NCBI GenBank assembly: GCA_045105235.1
Contig: JBGCDH010000021.1
Span: 29,166 to 93,165, forward strand
Direction: 5' to 3'
From: GCA-2684655 sp045105235
GTDB taxonomy: Bacteria > Planctomycetota > UBA1135 > UBA2386
DNA: 64,000 bases
In this document: in pieces, positions 9,296 through 18,633 of the stretch
Layout of the letters: each line of letters begins with the position of its first letter
Position numbering within the stretch: the stretch's first letter is position 1
Made by a program: the position numbers and the translations under genes
Notes under the pieces: generated by a model
Databases searched by the model: none
What the model was told of the DNA's origin: nothing
The model's input: only the letters and a program-made list of their open reading frames with translations

Positions 9296-12200
9296 ATGCG
9301 CCAAACGACCCACCCGCTTCCCGGCTGCCCCAGCATGCTACGCAGCCCGCACCCGCTGCTCGGACTCTGCGTCGCCATCGCGCTTTGGCTCAGCGGTGCG
9401 CCTGCGGCCGCTCAAGCGCCCGCCCACGTGGTATTCCTCGTCGGCGAACGCGAATACGGCTCGCAGCGCACGATGCCGCGCTTTGCCGAACGGCTGCGGC
9501 AGGAGTGCGGCCTGCGCGTCACCTGCTTGCAAAGCAAAGACGACGAGCTGCCGGATCTCGACGCGCTCGATACAGCCGACCTGCTGGTGATGTACCTGCG
9601 CTTTCGTCGTGCGACTGACGAACAGCTCGCGCGGCTCAGCCGGTGGTTTGACGGCGGCAAACCGTGCGTTGCGCTGCGCACGACGAGCCACGCGTTTGTG
9701 GATCACCAGGGCTGGTTTCCGAAGTACTTCGGCGGCAACTACAAGGCGCACGCGCCCAACGAAGAAGGCACCGTTGCCAGGGTCGCGAACGAGGCCATCC
9801 ACCCGCTTCTCGCCGGGATCCCGCACAACTTCGACATGGGCTACGGCGGCACCTACAACGCGCAGCCATTGGCCGAGGGCGCCGAAGTCCTCCTGCTGGG
9901 CCGCACGGCTCGCCTACCGGCAGAGCCCATCGCCTGGACGTTTCCATACCGGCCCGGCCAGCGCATCTTTTACACATCGCTCGGCAGCGAAGAACACTTC
10001 GAGCAGCCGGCGTTCGAGCGGCTGCTCGCCAATGCCGTGCTGTGGTCGCTCCGCCAGGACGTGCCGCCGCTCGGCGCGTTCACCGATGGCGTCACAGTGC
10101 GGCGCGGCGTGCCCTCGCCGCCGCAAACCGCGCCACCGCCGACCAGAGCCCCGAGCGATGCGATCGTGCTGTTCGACGGCAGCGACTTGGACGCATGGCG
10201 TCACTGGGATCCCAGCGTCGAGCCTCGCGCCATCCGTATCGACACGCGTGCCGATACGAGCAGCGGCGCGAACTCACCGGATGCGGCACGCTGGCCGGTG
10301 GCTCAGCGCAGCGCCGTCGCGCGCCCCGGATTCGGCGACATCCTGACAAGAGAGAGCTTCGGCAACTACCATCTGCACCTCGACGTGTGGATCCCAGCGA
10401 GCTCCGACCTCCGCCCTCGCGACCGCAATCCCGACGGCTTTCGTGGCCGTAGCGGCGTCTACCTGGCCGGGAAGCACGAGATCGAGATCGCCGACTCGTA
10501 CGGGAAAGACACCAATGCCTACTCGTTTGGCGCCATCCACGGGATCAAGGCACCGGACGTCGCAGCCGAGCTGCCGGCCGGCGCATGGCAGTCGCTCGAC
10601 ATCCACTATCGACACCGCCCCGGCGGACGCGCGCTGCTGAGCGCATGGCTCAACGACCAGCAAATCCACCGCGCCGTCGAGCTACCCGACCGCACGACCT
10701 ACGGCTTTCTTGCCCCATCGGAGGGCGAGCCCGACGAAGCCGTCGACAACCGCGCCGTCGTGACGCGGCCGGCGGCGGAGTCGTTTCGGCTCAACGACGG
10801 CAACTTCGCGGTCGCGGTTCGGTTTCGCACCCGAGGCGATGGCACGCTCGTTGCGAAATGCCCCAAGGACGGTGCGTGGCAGCCGCAGAGTCTGGCGCTG
10901 TTCTTGCGGGCGGGCCGACTGGTCTACGACATCGGCTGGGTTGGCGAAATGAGCAGCAGCGAGCGCTACGACGATGGTGCGTGGCACCGGGTCGTGCTGA
11001 CGCATGGGCAAGCCGCATCGGAAGACGGCGACGAGCTGGTCACGCGGATGTATGTCGATGGCGCACTTGCCGCATCGCGTGAAGGGTTCACGGCGGAGCA
11101 CGTCCCGCAACACAGCTTCAAGATCGGCGCTGCGGCGACCGACTTCGGCGGTCGCTACGACGGCGATTTTTCCGACGTCGACGTCTACGAACGGCGCGTC
11201 GCGGGCGACAAAGCGATCCAGTGGACGCGCGACGAAGTTGTCGACATGGGGCAAGCTGCGTTTCGCTGGCAGCCTGACCCGGGCGCTCCAGGCGCCGACG
11301 CAGCTGAACCGCAAGCTGCCCAAACCGCAGACATTGGCATCGCCGGCCCCATTCGCCTGCAGGCCGACAGCTCCCGCGTGCGCTTCGCCAACATCTGGCT
11401 GCGACCGCTCGCCCGCGTCGACCACCGCACGTTGGCGCAGGGCACCGAGGAACAGCAGGCGCACGGTGCTTCGGTCTGGCAAGCTCACTGCGCCAGCTGC
11501 CACGGCGACGCGGCGAAGTTTGCGCAGCCGCTCGCGCACGGCAGCGATCCGCGCTCGATGTTTGAAACGCTGACCAGCGGACTCACCAACAAACCGGCAA
11601 TGCCGTGGCTGCCGCCGGCCGCTCGCTACGACGCGATCCACTACTTGCGCCAGCAGCTCGCGCTGCCCGCACCTGACGCGGACTACCTCGCGGCACTGCC
11701 CGCATCCTTGCCAGAGCACCCGGTGACGAAGGCGGCCAACCAACGCGAGTTCCGCGCCTACAGCAGCATGGACTACGGCAACGCGCTGCACTGGACCTAC
11801 GAAGTGGCCGACGACAACATCGTGCAAAAAGGCATCGCCGTGCGCCTCGATGTGGCCGACGACAGCAGCACCGCAGAGGACGCGTCCGGAGGCATTGCCC
11901 GCGGGCGTGCGTTCGCCGTCTACGACCAGGACACGATGCGGCTCGCCGCCGTCTGGACTGGCGAGGGCTTTCTCGACTGGCGCGGCGTGGCCTTTGACGG
12001 CTCACACAATTCCCACGCGCACATTGTCGGCACGCCCGCGTTTGCCGCTCCCAACGAGCCCGGCTGGGCCAACCCGGCCACCGGCCGCTTTGACGACACG
12101 CGCCTGATCGGCCGCGACGGCCGCCGCTACGGCCCGCTGCCGCGCGCCTGGCTGCGCTTTGCGGGCCGACAACAGCTCGCGGGGCGCTCCGTGCTGCACT

Positions 12201-13921
12201 ACTGCGTCGGCACCACCGACGTCCGCGAACAGCCGGGCCTCGAGCAGCTCTACGGCGTCGACGTGTTTACGCGCCGCTTCTCGGTGGGCCCCCGCGGGCA
12301 GGACCTGCTGCTGCGGCTGGCGCCGGTCGACGAAGAGCTCGCCGTTCGCGTGCATGCGCCTGACACCACGCTTGCCGACCCGCTGCAGCAGGACGGCTGG
12401 TGGCTGCTGCGCATCCCCGAGGGCGACCGTGCGCACGACTTCGTGGTTCGCATGTCGCGCGCCGATCCGCGCCTGCTCAGGACCGCGGAGGCGCGCTTTG
12501 GCATGCCCTCGCTGCCCGCACCGGACGCCGCCGGCAGCGCCCTTTGGGCCGACGACACCGTGCAGACCGAGGCCCGCATGGACGATGCCCAGACCGGCTT
12601 TGCCGTCGACGAAATCGCCGTTCCGGACCTGCTGAAGAACCCGTTTGCCAGCTGGATGCGCTTTGGTGGCTTTGACTTCTTTGCCGACGGCAAGCGCGCC
12701 GCCGTGGCGACCTGGAATGGCGACGTCTGGCTCATCGACGGCATCGACGACACCCTGACCACGATCCGCTGGCGGCGCATCGCGGCCGGGCTGTTCCAGC
12801 CGCTTGGCGTGCGCATTGTCGGCGATGTCATCTACGTCGGCTGCCGCGACCAGATCTGCATCCTCGAAGACCGCAACGGCGACGGCGAGACCGACTTCTA
12901 CCGCTGCTTCAACAACGACCATCAGGTCACCGAGCATTTTCATGAGTTTGCGATGGGCCTGCAGACCGATCGCGACGGCAACTTCTACTATGCAAAATCG
13001 GCGCGGCACGCGCTGCCGGCTCTCGTACCGCACCACGGCACGCTGCTAAAGGTCTCCAAAGACGGCGCGCGGACCGAAATCGTCGCCAACGGCTTCCGCG
13101 CCGCCAACGGCGTCTGCATCAACGACGACGGCACGTTCTACGTCACCGACCAAGAAGGTCACTGGACGCCGAAGAACCGCATCAACCGCGTTGTCGCGGG
13201 CGGCTTCTACGGCAACATGTTGGGCTTCCACGAGCGCAGCAGCAGCGCCGACGAGGACATGGAGCAGCCGCTGTGCTGGCTCACCAATGCGTTTGATCGT
13301 TCGCCCGCCGAACTGCTGCGGGTGCAGGGCGATCGCTTTGGCCTGCCGGCAGGATCGCTGCTGCAGCTGTCGTATGGCATGGGCCGCGCCTACCTGGTGC
13401 TCGAAGACGAAGTCGACGGCACCCACCAAGGAGCGGCCGTGACCCTGCCGATCCCACCGTTTGCGACCGGCGTCATGCGCGGCCGCTTCCACGAGCCGTC
13501 CGGGCAGCTGTTTTGCTGCGGCCTCTACGGCTGGTCGGGCGCCCGCTCGCGTCCCGGCGGCCTCTACCGGGTGCGCTACGTCGGTGGCGAGCTGCGCATG
13601 CCGACGGCGATGCACGTGGTCGCAGGCGGCCTCGAGCTGACGTTTGGCGCCAAGCTCGACGCCGAACTTGCGCGCGATGCCGAAAGCTACAGCCTGCGCT
13701 CCTGGTCGCTGCGCCGCACCAAGCGCTACGGCAGCGACCACCACGACGAACAGGATCTGCAGGTAAAGGCCGCGACGCTGCTACCCGACGGCCAAACCGT
13801 TCGGCTCTCGATCCCCGGCCTCAAGCCAACCATGTGCCTCGAAGTCGCCTGTGATCTGGAGACCGCCGGCGGCGAGCGACTACGGTGCACGATCCATGGC
13901 ACGGTGCACCGGGTTCGGTAG
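9296..13921 (+). CDS. Giant secreted ThuA / DUF1080 (with inserted LamG) / cytochrome c / DUF6797 / beta-propeller protein
   Basis: A 1541-residue exported protein, one of the largest in the window. Order: signal peptide (a second Met 13 residues in may be the true start), ThuA-like domain (about 43-260), DUF1080/3-keto-disaccharide-hydrolase-type jelly roll (about 288-480), a LamG/concanavalin-like domain (about 480-645), the last strand of the DUF1080 domain (681-706), a cytochrome c domain with C-A-S-C-H (Cys732, Cys735, His736), DUF6797-like region (about 815-985) and a six-bladed propeller of the PVC dehydrogenase type (about 1108-1435). All of these occur in planctomycete polysaccharide or sugar oxidation proteins; a covalent haem suggests electron transfer during sugar oxidation in the periplasm. 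The catalytic reaction is not proven. Confidence 0.85.
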   Translation: MRQTTHPLPGCPSMLRSPHPLLGLCVAIALWLSGAPAAAQAPAHVVFLVGEREYGSQRTMPRFAERLRQECGLRVTCLQSKDDELPDLDALDTADLLVMYLRFRRATDEQLARLSRWFDGGKPCVALRTTSHAFVDHQGWFPKYFGGNYKAHAPNEEGTVARVANEAIHPLLAGIPHNFDMGYGGTYNAQPLAEGAEVLLLGRTARLPAEPIAWTFPYRPGQRIFYTSLGSEEHFEQPAFERLLANAVLWSLRQDVPPLGAFTDGVTVRRGVPSPPQTAPPPTRAPSDAIVLFDGSDLDAWRHWDPSVEPRAIRIDTRADTSSGANSPDAARWPVAQRSAVARPGFGDILTRESFGNYHLHLDVWIPASSDLRPRDRNPDGFRGRSGVYLAGKHEIEIADSYGKDTNAYSFGAIHGIKAPDVAAELPAGAWQSLDIHYRHRPGGRALLSAWLNDQQIHRAVELPDRTTYGFLAPSEGEPDEAVDNRAVVTRPAAESFRLNDGNFAVAVRFRTRGDGTLVAKCPKDGAWQPQSLALFLRAGRLVYDIGWVGEMSSSERYDDGAWHRVVLTHGQAASEDGDELVTRMYVDGALAASREGFTAEHVPQHSFKIGAAATDFGGRYDGDFSDVDVYERRVAGDKAIQWTRDEVVDMGQAAFRWQPDPGAPGADAAEPQAAQTADIGIAGPIRLQADSSRVRFANIWLRPLARVDHRTLAQGTEEQQAHGASVWQAHCASCHGDAAKFAQPLAHGSDPRSMFETLTSGLTNKPAMPWLPPAARYDAIHYLRQQLALPAPDADYLAALPASLPEHPVTKAANQREFRAYSSMDYGNALHWTYEVADDNIVQKGIAVRLDVADDSSTAEDASGGIARGRAFAVYDQDTMRLAAVWTGEGFLDWRGVAFDGSHNSHAHIVGTPAFAAPNEPGWANPATGRFDDTRLIGRDGRRYGPLPRAWLRFAGRQQLAGRSVLHYCVGTTDVREQPGLEQLYGVDVFTRRFSVGPRGQDLLLRLAPVDEELAVRVHAPDTTLADPLQQDGWWLLRIPEGDRAHDFVVRMSRADPRLLRTAEARFGMPSLPAPDAAGSALWADDTVQTEARMDDAQTGFAVDEIAVPDLLKNPFASWMRFGGFDFFADGKRAAVATWNGDVWLIDGIDDTLTTIRWRRIAAGLFQPLGVRIVGDVIYVGCRDQICILEDRNGDGETDFYRCFNNDHQVTEHFHEFAMGLQTDRDGNFYYAKSARHALPALVPHHGTLLKVSKDGARTEIVANGFRAANGVCINDDGTFYVTDQEGHWTPKNRINRVVAGGFYGNMLGFHERSSSADEDMEQPLCWLTNAFDRSPAELLRVQGDRFGLPAGSLLQLSYGMGRAYLVLEDEVDGTHQGAAVTLPIPPFATGVMRGRFHEPSGQLFCCGLYGWSGARSRPGGLYRVRYVGGELRMPTAMHVVAGGLELTFGAKLDAELARDAESYSLRSWSLRRTKRYGSDHHDEQDLQVKAATLLPDGQTVRLSIPGLKPTMCLEVACDLETAGGERLRCTIHGTVHRVR

Positions 13922-14047
13922 GTAAGGCGGCGCGGCGGCGACTGGGTCGCCGACCTGGAGATCGACGGCTCAGGATCGAACGCTGCGAACCGCGCGGAAG
14001 CGAACGGCTGCCAGACGTACCGCGACCCTACCGACGGTCAGTCCAAC

Positions 14048-14340
14048 CTACGGCCGCCCGATCACGCCCTGCATCGCGTTCGAGACGACGGCCCCCAACC
14101 CGAGCCCCGGGTTGATGCCCGGGTCCAGCGCCAGTGCCTGGTGTTGGAGTAACACACCGACGAGCTGGGCATCGTTGGGGACCGCTAGCTTGAACATCGC
14201 GCAGCCAAGCTGCCCTTGCAGCAGGGCGGAGCCGTCGAGGGCGATGTGCCAATCGCAGCCTGGCATGCCAAACGTCGCAGCTACTGAAGTGTTCGATCCA
14301 CAGGCTGACGCGCCAAAACACGAAGGATTTTGGCGGACAG
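14048..14340 (-). pseudogene. Remnant of a planctomycete secreted-protein C-terminal domain
   Basis: The minus strand encodes about 95 residues without a credible start or signal, beginning after a stop. They read as the end of a larger protein: G-M-P-G-C-D, then A-V-P-N-D-A-Q-L-V-G, Q-H-Q-A-L-A-L-D, and a close V-S-N-A-M-Q-G-V-I-G-R-P. This is the same C-terminal domain found intact in the proteins at 38271 and 44664 (pattern IPN..sL.G...hQ...ld...vtNAlqltIGR). The upstream body is missing, so it is probably a decayed gene end. The rest of the 13922-14427 gap holds nothing I recognise. Confidence 0.5.
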
Positions 14341-14427
14341 TGGCTCGAAATCACGTTCGGATGGGTGCCAGGGCGATTTGCGACCTGGCCGCCTCCAAGG
14401 CGCCCGCGCAGCTTTCGCCTAGTTTCC

Positions 14428-15948
14428 ATGCAGCATTTCTATCCGCCGCGGCCATTCGCAGCCGCTGCCGCCGCCCTATGCGGCCTGCTTGCTTCCTGCT
14501 CTTCTCACCGCGCCTATGTCTACCAGTGCGAATCGGGGCAGCGGCCCTACATGCCGCACAGCGAACACGTATCGGCGGGTCACGGAGCGTCTGCGAAGTT
14601 CTATCACTTGCTCAGCAACGCTTGCACAGCAGCCGATGGCTGGCAGCCGACCGTCGCACTATCCGAACGCTTCGGCCGACTTCTCCCTCCCGGCCGTCTG
14701 CCAGACGCACCGCAAGAACACATCGCCAAACTTCGCACGCTCGCACAGAGCATGCGGGACGCAAACGGCGGCGCGCCGACCGATGTCCCCGCCGGGATGA
14801 TTTTCCTGGGCCAGTTTGTCGACCACGACATCACGCTCGATGTCATCTCGCAGCTCGGGGAGTTTCGCGATCCGGCGTCGATTCGCAACGTTCGCACACC
14901 TCGTCTGGACCTCGATTCGGTCTACCTGTCCGGACCCGAGGGCAGTCCTTTTCTTTATGCATCAGACGGACGCCTGCTAACGGACCAAAGAACGGATTTC
15001 CGCCGCGTCGCCAACGGCACCGCCGACGTCGCGCTCATCGGCGATCCGCGCAACGACGAGAATGGGCTAATCGCGCAGCTTCATCTGCTGTTCCTCAGAT
15101 TCCACAATCGCATGCTGGCCGTTCACGACGGCGATTTCGAAGAAGCCCAAAAGCTTGTCCGCTGGCACTACCAGTGGATCGTGCGCAATGAGTTCTTGCC
15201 CGCGATCGTCGATGACGACGCCATCCAGTGGGCGGAAGCAATGGCAGCCGACGATTGGCACCGCGGCCCTGGCGTGTGGAATTGGCTTTGCGGCGACTAC
15301 CGCGTGCCGGACATGCCCGTTGAGTTTGCCGCAGCCGCCTACCGCTTCGGACACAGCCAAGTGCTGGACCGCTACCAATTCGACAACCGTGCGGTCGAGC
15401 TGTTCGCGCCACCGCCCGCGCCCGATTCCCTGAGTTCGTTCGGCAAAGTCCCGTCCGCCAACGTCGTCACCGATTGGTCATGGTTCTTTGACGTCAACGG
15501 CATGGCTCCGAATCGCGCCGCTGCGATCGATACCAAGATCGCTGGGGAAGTCTTCGAACTACCGTTCGCCCCGATCGGAAGCGACGAACGCATCCTGCCA
15601 CTCCGCAATTTGATCCGTGGCGACCTTACGTTCGCATTGCCGACCGGCGAAGCCGCAGCCGACTACCTGGGAGTTCCGCGCCTGCCCGAGAACTGCGGCC
15701 CCATCGTTACGGCAAGGGCAGCCGGCCTCGATGAGACGCCGCTTTGGTTCTACGTATTGGCGGAAGCCGAGCAGAACCATGGCGTGATGACCGGCGTCGG
15801 CGGCCGAATCGTCGCCCTGACGTTGATCCGCATGCTGCAGAGGGATCCCGATTCGTATCGGAACGCCGCGACTCCGTGGCATCCGATTCACGGCACCAAC
15901 AGCGACTTCACCATGGCGGATCTCGTCCGCTTCACCCAACAGCCCTGA
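14428..15948 (+). CDS. Animal-type haem peroxidase family lipoprotein
   Basis: A 506-residue member of the animal haem peroxidase superfamily (bacterial peroxicin/peroxinectin-like branch). The distal site F-L-G-Q-F-V-D-H-D (His133) and the proximal site Y-R-F-G-H-S (His309) are both present, as is the family segment GDPRNDENG...LFLRFHNR (about 210-230). These enzymes oxidise halides or phenolics with H2O2. The N-terminus MQHFYPPRPF plus a hydrophobic stretch ending L-L-A-S-C gives a lipobox, so the protein is likely anchored to a membrane on the outer side. A 21-codon longer start exists but would spoil the lipoprotein signal. Confidence 0.88.
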   Translation: MQHFYPPRPFAAAAAALCGLLASCSSHRAYVYQCESGQRPYMPHSEHVSAGHGASAKFYHLLSNACTAADGWQPTVALSERFGRLLPPGRLPDAPQEHIAKLRTLAQSMRDANGGAPTDVPAGMIFLGQFVDHDITLDVISQLGEFRDPASIRNVRTPRLDLDSVYLSGPEGSPFLYASDGRLLTDQRTDFRRVANGTADVALIGDPRNDENGLIAQLHLLFLRFHNRMLAVHDGDFEEAQKLVRWHYQWIVRNEFLPAIVDDDAIQWAEAMAADDWHRGPGVWNWLCGDYRVPDMPVEFAAAAYRFGHSQVLDRYQFDNRAVELFAPPPAPDSLSSFGKVPSANVVTDWSWFFDVNGMAPNRAAAIDTKIAGEVFELPFAPIGSDERILPLRNLIRGDLTFALPTGEAAADYLGVPRLPENCGPIVTARAAGLDETPLWFYVLAEAEQNHGVMTGVGGRIVALTLIRMLQRDPDSYRNAATPWHPIHGTNSDFTMADLVRFTQQP

Positions 15949-15974
15949 GCCACGCGAACCCTGCCACGACCGAA

Positions 15975-16609
15975 ATGCAGTCTCCTAGCGGGTCCGCGCC
16001 AAGCTTGGGTTGGCCGGTAGTCGCAGCTCTATCGATTGCCGTAGCCGTCTACTTCCAACAGGAACGGCCGTTTCGTAGTTCTCGACCCGCCGTTGCCGCA
16101 GCGGACAAGAGTGCGCAGGACCAACCCGCGCGCCTTTGGCGCGACCCCATGGCACCGAGGCCAACGTGCGCAGTGCACCCCTGACTGTCGACGGGGGGAA
16201 GTCGCTCGACAAGGTTTTGCTGATGACCGTCCCGGCAAGCCCGACTCAGGCAGATCGCGAATGGCGCTGTCGTGTGCGCCAAGCCTTGCACACAGCAGCA
16301 TCCGCCAATGACTTCATCCCCGAAGATGCGAGTACTCGGCACTATTTGAATCTTTCGGCGACGCGGGAAGACGGCATCATCGAAACAGCGGCAAACTGGT
16401 TGAAGACCGCCGGCTGGACGGATTCTGACATGCGGAACAGCCAACGTCCGCAGGCCGTCGCGGACAACGCCGCTGCGAAGAGACAACAGCGACACCTTCG
16501 ACACCCGCCCCAGAGGATCTACGTCGACGTGTTCCAGGGAGGCGGACTGATCATTCCGTTTACCGGCATCGGCGGCATCTCGATGCTGCAGTGGTATCAC
16601 CTGATCTAG
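15975..16609 (+). pseudogene. Frameshifted membrane-anchored protein gene
   Basis: Two adjacent frames read as one broken protein. Frame 1 (15975-16184) starts with MQSPSG, a membrane helix (VVAALSIAVAVYF) and ends in A-R-L-W-R-D-P. From about 16148 the next frame continues H-G-T-E-A-N-V...K-V-L-L-M-T-V-P-A-S-P...R-E-W-R-C-R-V-R-Q-A-L...F-I-P-E-D-A. I recognise this order (ARLWQDP..., then VPGGPYAEDRERRLRxRYAVLSAL...YVPEDAEHIG) from a family of larger bacterial membrane proteins of unknown function. One extra C in the CCCC run at 16145-16148 would join the frames. The C-terminal part is also much shorter than in the family as I remember it, so this is likely a decayed gene rather than only a sequencing error. 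Confidence 0.5.
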
Positions 16610-16618
16610 ATCGACGGG

Positions 16619-16624
16619 TATCAT
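16619..16624 (+). promoter_or_regulatory. Candidate -10 box (TATCAT) 7 nt before the ATG
   Basis: TATCAT followed by 7 nt and ATG (16632), as in the other leaderless candidates; no Shine-Dalgarno sequence precedes the DUF924 gene. Confidence 0.4.
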
Positions 16625-16631
16625 ACGCCGT

Positions 16632-17243
16632 ATGGCATCCGATCCGGTGACCCCTCACAACGTCTGCGCATTCTGGTTTGGCCCCATCGCAGCCGACGGT
16701 TCCTGCGAGCCGGGGTTTCGCAAGCGCTGGTGGGCGAAAGACGCGGACTTTGATCGCGAGGTCTCCACGCGGTTTGGTGAGTCGATCCGTGCAGCCGAAG
16801 CGGGCGAACCAAAGGCATGGCAAGACAGCGCGCAGGGCTGCCTCGCGCTGGTCTTGCTGTGCGATCAGATGACGCGCAACAGCCGGCGCGATCAGGCGAG
16901 CATGTATGCCGCCGACGACATGGCGGTGGCATACATGCGGCACGCAATCGACAACGGCTTTGACAAGCAGCTGCGCACGATCGAACGCTACTTTTTGCTC
17001 ATGCCGCTGATGCACGCAGAGTCGCTATCGCTGCAACAGGAAGGCATCGAACGATTCGACCAACTCGTTCTGCAGGCCGAGCCCGGTTCCTTGGAGGCAG
17101 CACGCGCCGCCGCCGACTATATGCGCAAACACGAGGTGATCGTCGCTCGGTTCGGCCGCTTCCCGCATCGCAACACACTGCTCGGGCGCGAAAGCACGCC
17201 CGACGAAGTCGCATTTTTGCAGGAGCCTGGATCTAGCTTCTAA
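16632..17243 (+). CDS. DUF924 family protein
   Basis: A 203-residue cytoplasmic helical protein. It shows the full family pattern: F-W-F-G near the start, R-W-W-A-K-D-A-D-F-D, L-A-L-V-L-L-C-D-Q-M-T-R-N, E-R-Y-F-L-L-M-P-L-M-H-A-E-S, and the C-terminal R-F-G-R-F-P-H-R-N-T-L-L-G-R-E-S-T. Length matches the family. The fold is TPR-like; the biochemical function is not established. It is an intact gene between two broken ones. Confidence 0.9.
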   Translation: MASDPVTPHNVCAFWFGPIAADGSCEPGFRKRWWAKDADFDREVSTRFGESIRAAEAGEPKAWQDSAQGCLALVLLCDQMTRNSRRDQASMYAADDMAVAYMRHAIDNGFDKQLRTIERYFLLMPLMHAESLSLQQEGIERFDQLVLQAEPGSLEAARAAADYMRKHEVIVARFGRFPHRNTLLGRESTPDEVAFLQEPGSSF

Positions 17244-17337
17244 AGTGGCTAGGCAGCAAATGCCGGTTTCGACGCCAGCGTACTCAGAGAACCAACGGCG
17301 CGACCATTCGACGAATACACCGAACGAGATTCCCGAT

Positions 17338-18543
17338 ATGCACATCCGCCTAACGATGAAGGCCATCGCCCGCGCTTCGATTGCTTTCCTAGCGCTCGCA
17401 TTGGCAGCCCCAAGCCCACCGCCAAATCTCTTTGAGATGCTGCCTCACCCGTCCCTGTATCGGATGGCAAACATTGCGCGCGCCATCGTCGAAGGGAGCC
17501 TGGGAGCCGACGGTGCGGTCACCATCACGCACCGCTTCTACGTCGAGAAGGGCGAGCAAGTTGCAGACACGATCCGGGTGCAGGGCCTTGCCGGGATGCC
17601 GCGAACGGTCGACGCCCGGGCGAGGAGAGCGCTGGGAGCCGCCGTAGCACAACCGGTGCAGCCGGACACCGTCCTCTTGTTCTTGGCGGAGAGAACGGTT
17701 GACAAAAAATGGCAGGCGCTTCACCACTACGGCAAAGCCGCTCGGGGCGTCGTCTGGAATATGGATGGCGAGCTGCATGGATTTGCGCAGCGACAGAATC
17801 CGGGGCCGTATCGCCTCGTGCGATGGCAGGACCAGCCGACAGCGTTCCGAGACGAAACCGCAAAGTCCGCGCGAGCGCTCATCCAAAAGGCTCTTGCCGC
17901 ACGTGCGCAGTGGCAACAGACGCTGGCCATTGCCGAGCAAGAAGATCGCGCTCAACAGCTGCTCCGCTGGTTTTCCGCGAACACTTCTCCCGACGGCGAA
18001 TGGTAGCAAGAATGCGTGCGACCCGACCTCGTGCAAGCTTGCGATGCAGTCGGCCCACCAATGGTGCTGCCCTTGGCCCGACTGCTCGCAGACCGTATCG
18101 AACCAGAGACCGCCGAACTCATTCTGCAGATGCTGATGCGTTTCCGTCGGCCCGCACTCGCTGCGGCGGTCCCCCATGTAACCCAGCGCTTGCTATCGCA
18201 TCAGGGCATCCAACCGGTCTTCGCGATTCGCGTGCTTGGACGTGCCGCCGACCCGCGCGCCCAGGATACGTTGCGATTCTACATTGCCGACGACAAGTTG
18301 CCCGTGGCGCTCGCTGCCGCCCAGGCGCTGCTGGCATGCGGTGACAAGGCCTCGGCAAGGCTGCTCGCCGAACGCCTGCCTGCAACAATCGCAGACCGCC
18401 GCGAGCGCGCGGCGGTTGCAGCCGCGCTGGAGTTTGTGCACGCAAACGAGCCAGATCTCGGCGAACGTATCGTGAGACAGCGCTACTTGGACGACAGCGA
18501 GTTGATGCAGCAGCGGCCGTGGCTGCGTCGACTGCGAAACTAG
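17338..18543 (+). pseudogene. HEAT-like secreted protein split by one in-frame TAG
   Basis: Codons 1-222 (17338-18003) encode a signal peptide (ASIAFLALALAAPSPP) and a conserved-looking domain; codon 223 at 18004-18006 is TAG; the same frame then continues without another stop to 18543 as Q-E-C-V-R-P-D-L-V-Q-A-C-D followed by HEAT-like helices (GRAADPRAQDTLRFYI...LAAAQALLACGD). Removing the stop gives a smooth 401-residue protein. It may be a recent nonsense pseudogene, a sequencing error, or a stop read through. A separate downstream product could start at the GTG at 18016, but no ribosome-binding site supports it. Confidence 0.65.
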
Positions 18544-18620
18544 AGCCACAACGAAACCTGAGCGCCGACGATCACCACAAGCAATCGCCCCCCGAACTAC
18601 ACGCCGCGCCACCACAACGC

Positions 18621-18626
18621 TACCGT
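18621..18626 (+). promoter_or_regulatory. Candidate -10 box (GC-TACCGT) 7 nt before the ATG
   Basis: CGCTACCGT, 7 nt, then ATG at 18634. It fits the leaderless pattern (GC-TAnnnT) and there is no Shine-Dalgarno sequence. Confidence 0.4.
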
Positions 18627-18633
18627 TCGCCTC

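Noticed and set aside
17338..18543. Programmed frameshift
   Set aside because: Both halves share one frame; the interruption is a stop codon, not a frame change, and no slippery site is present.
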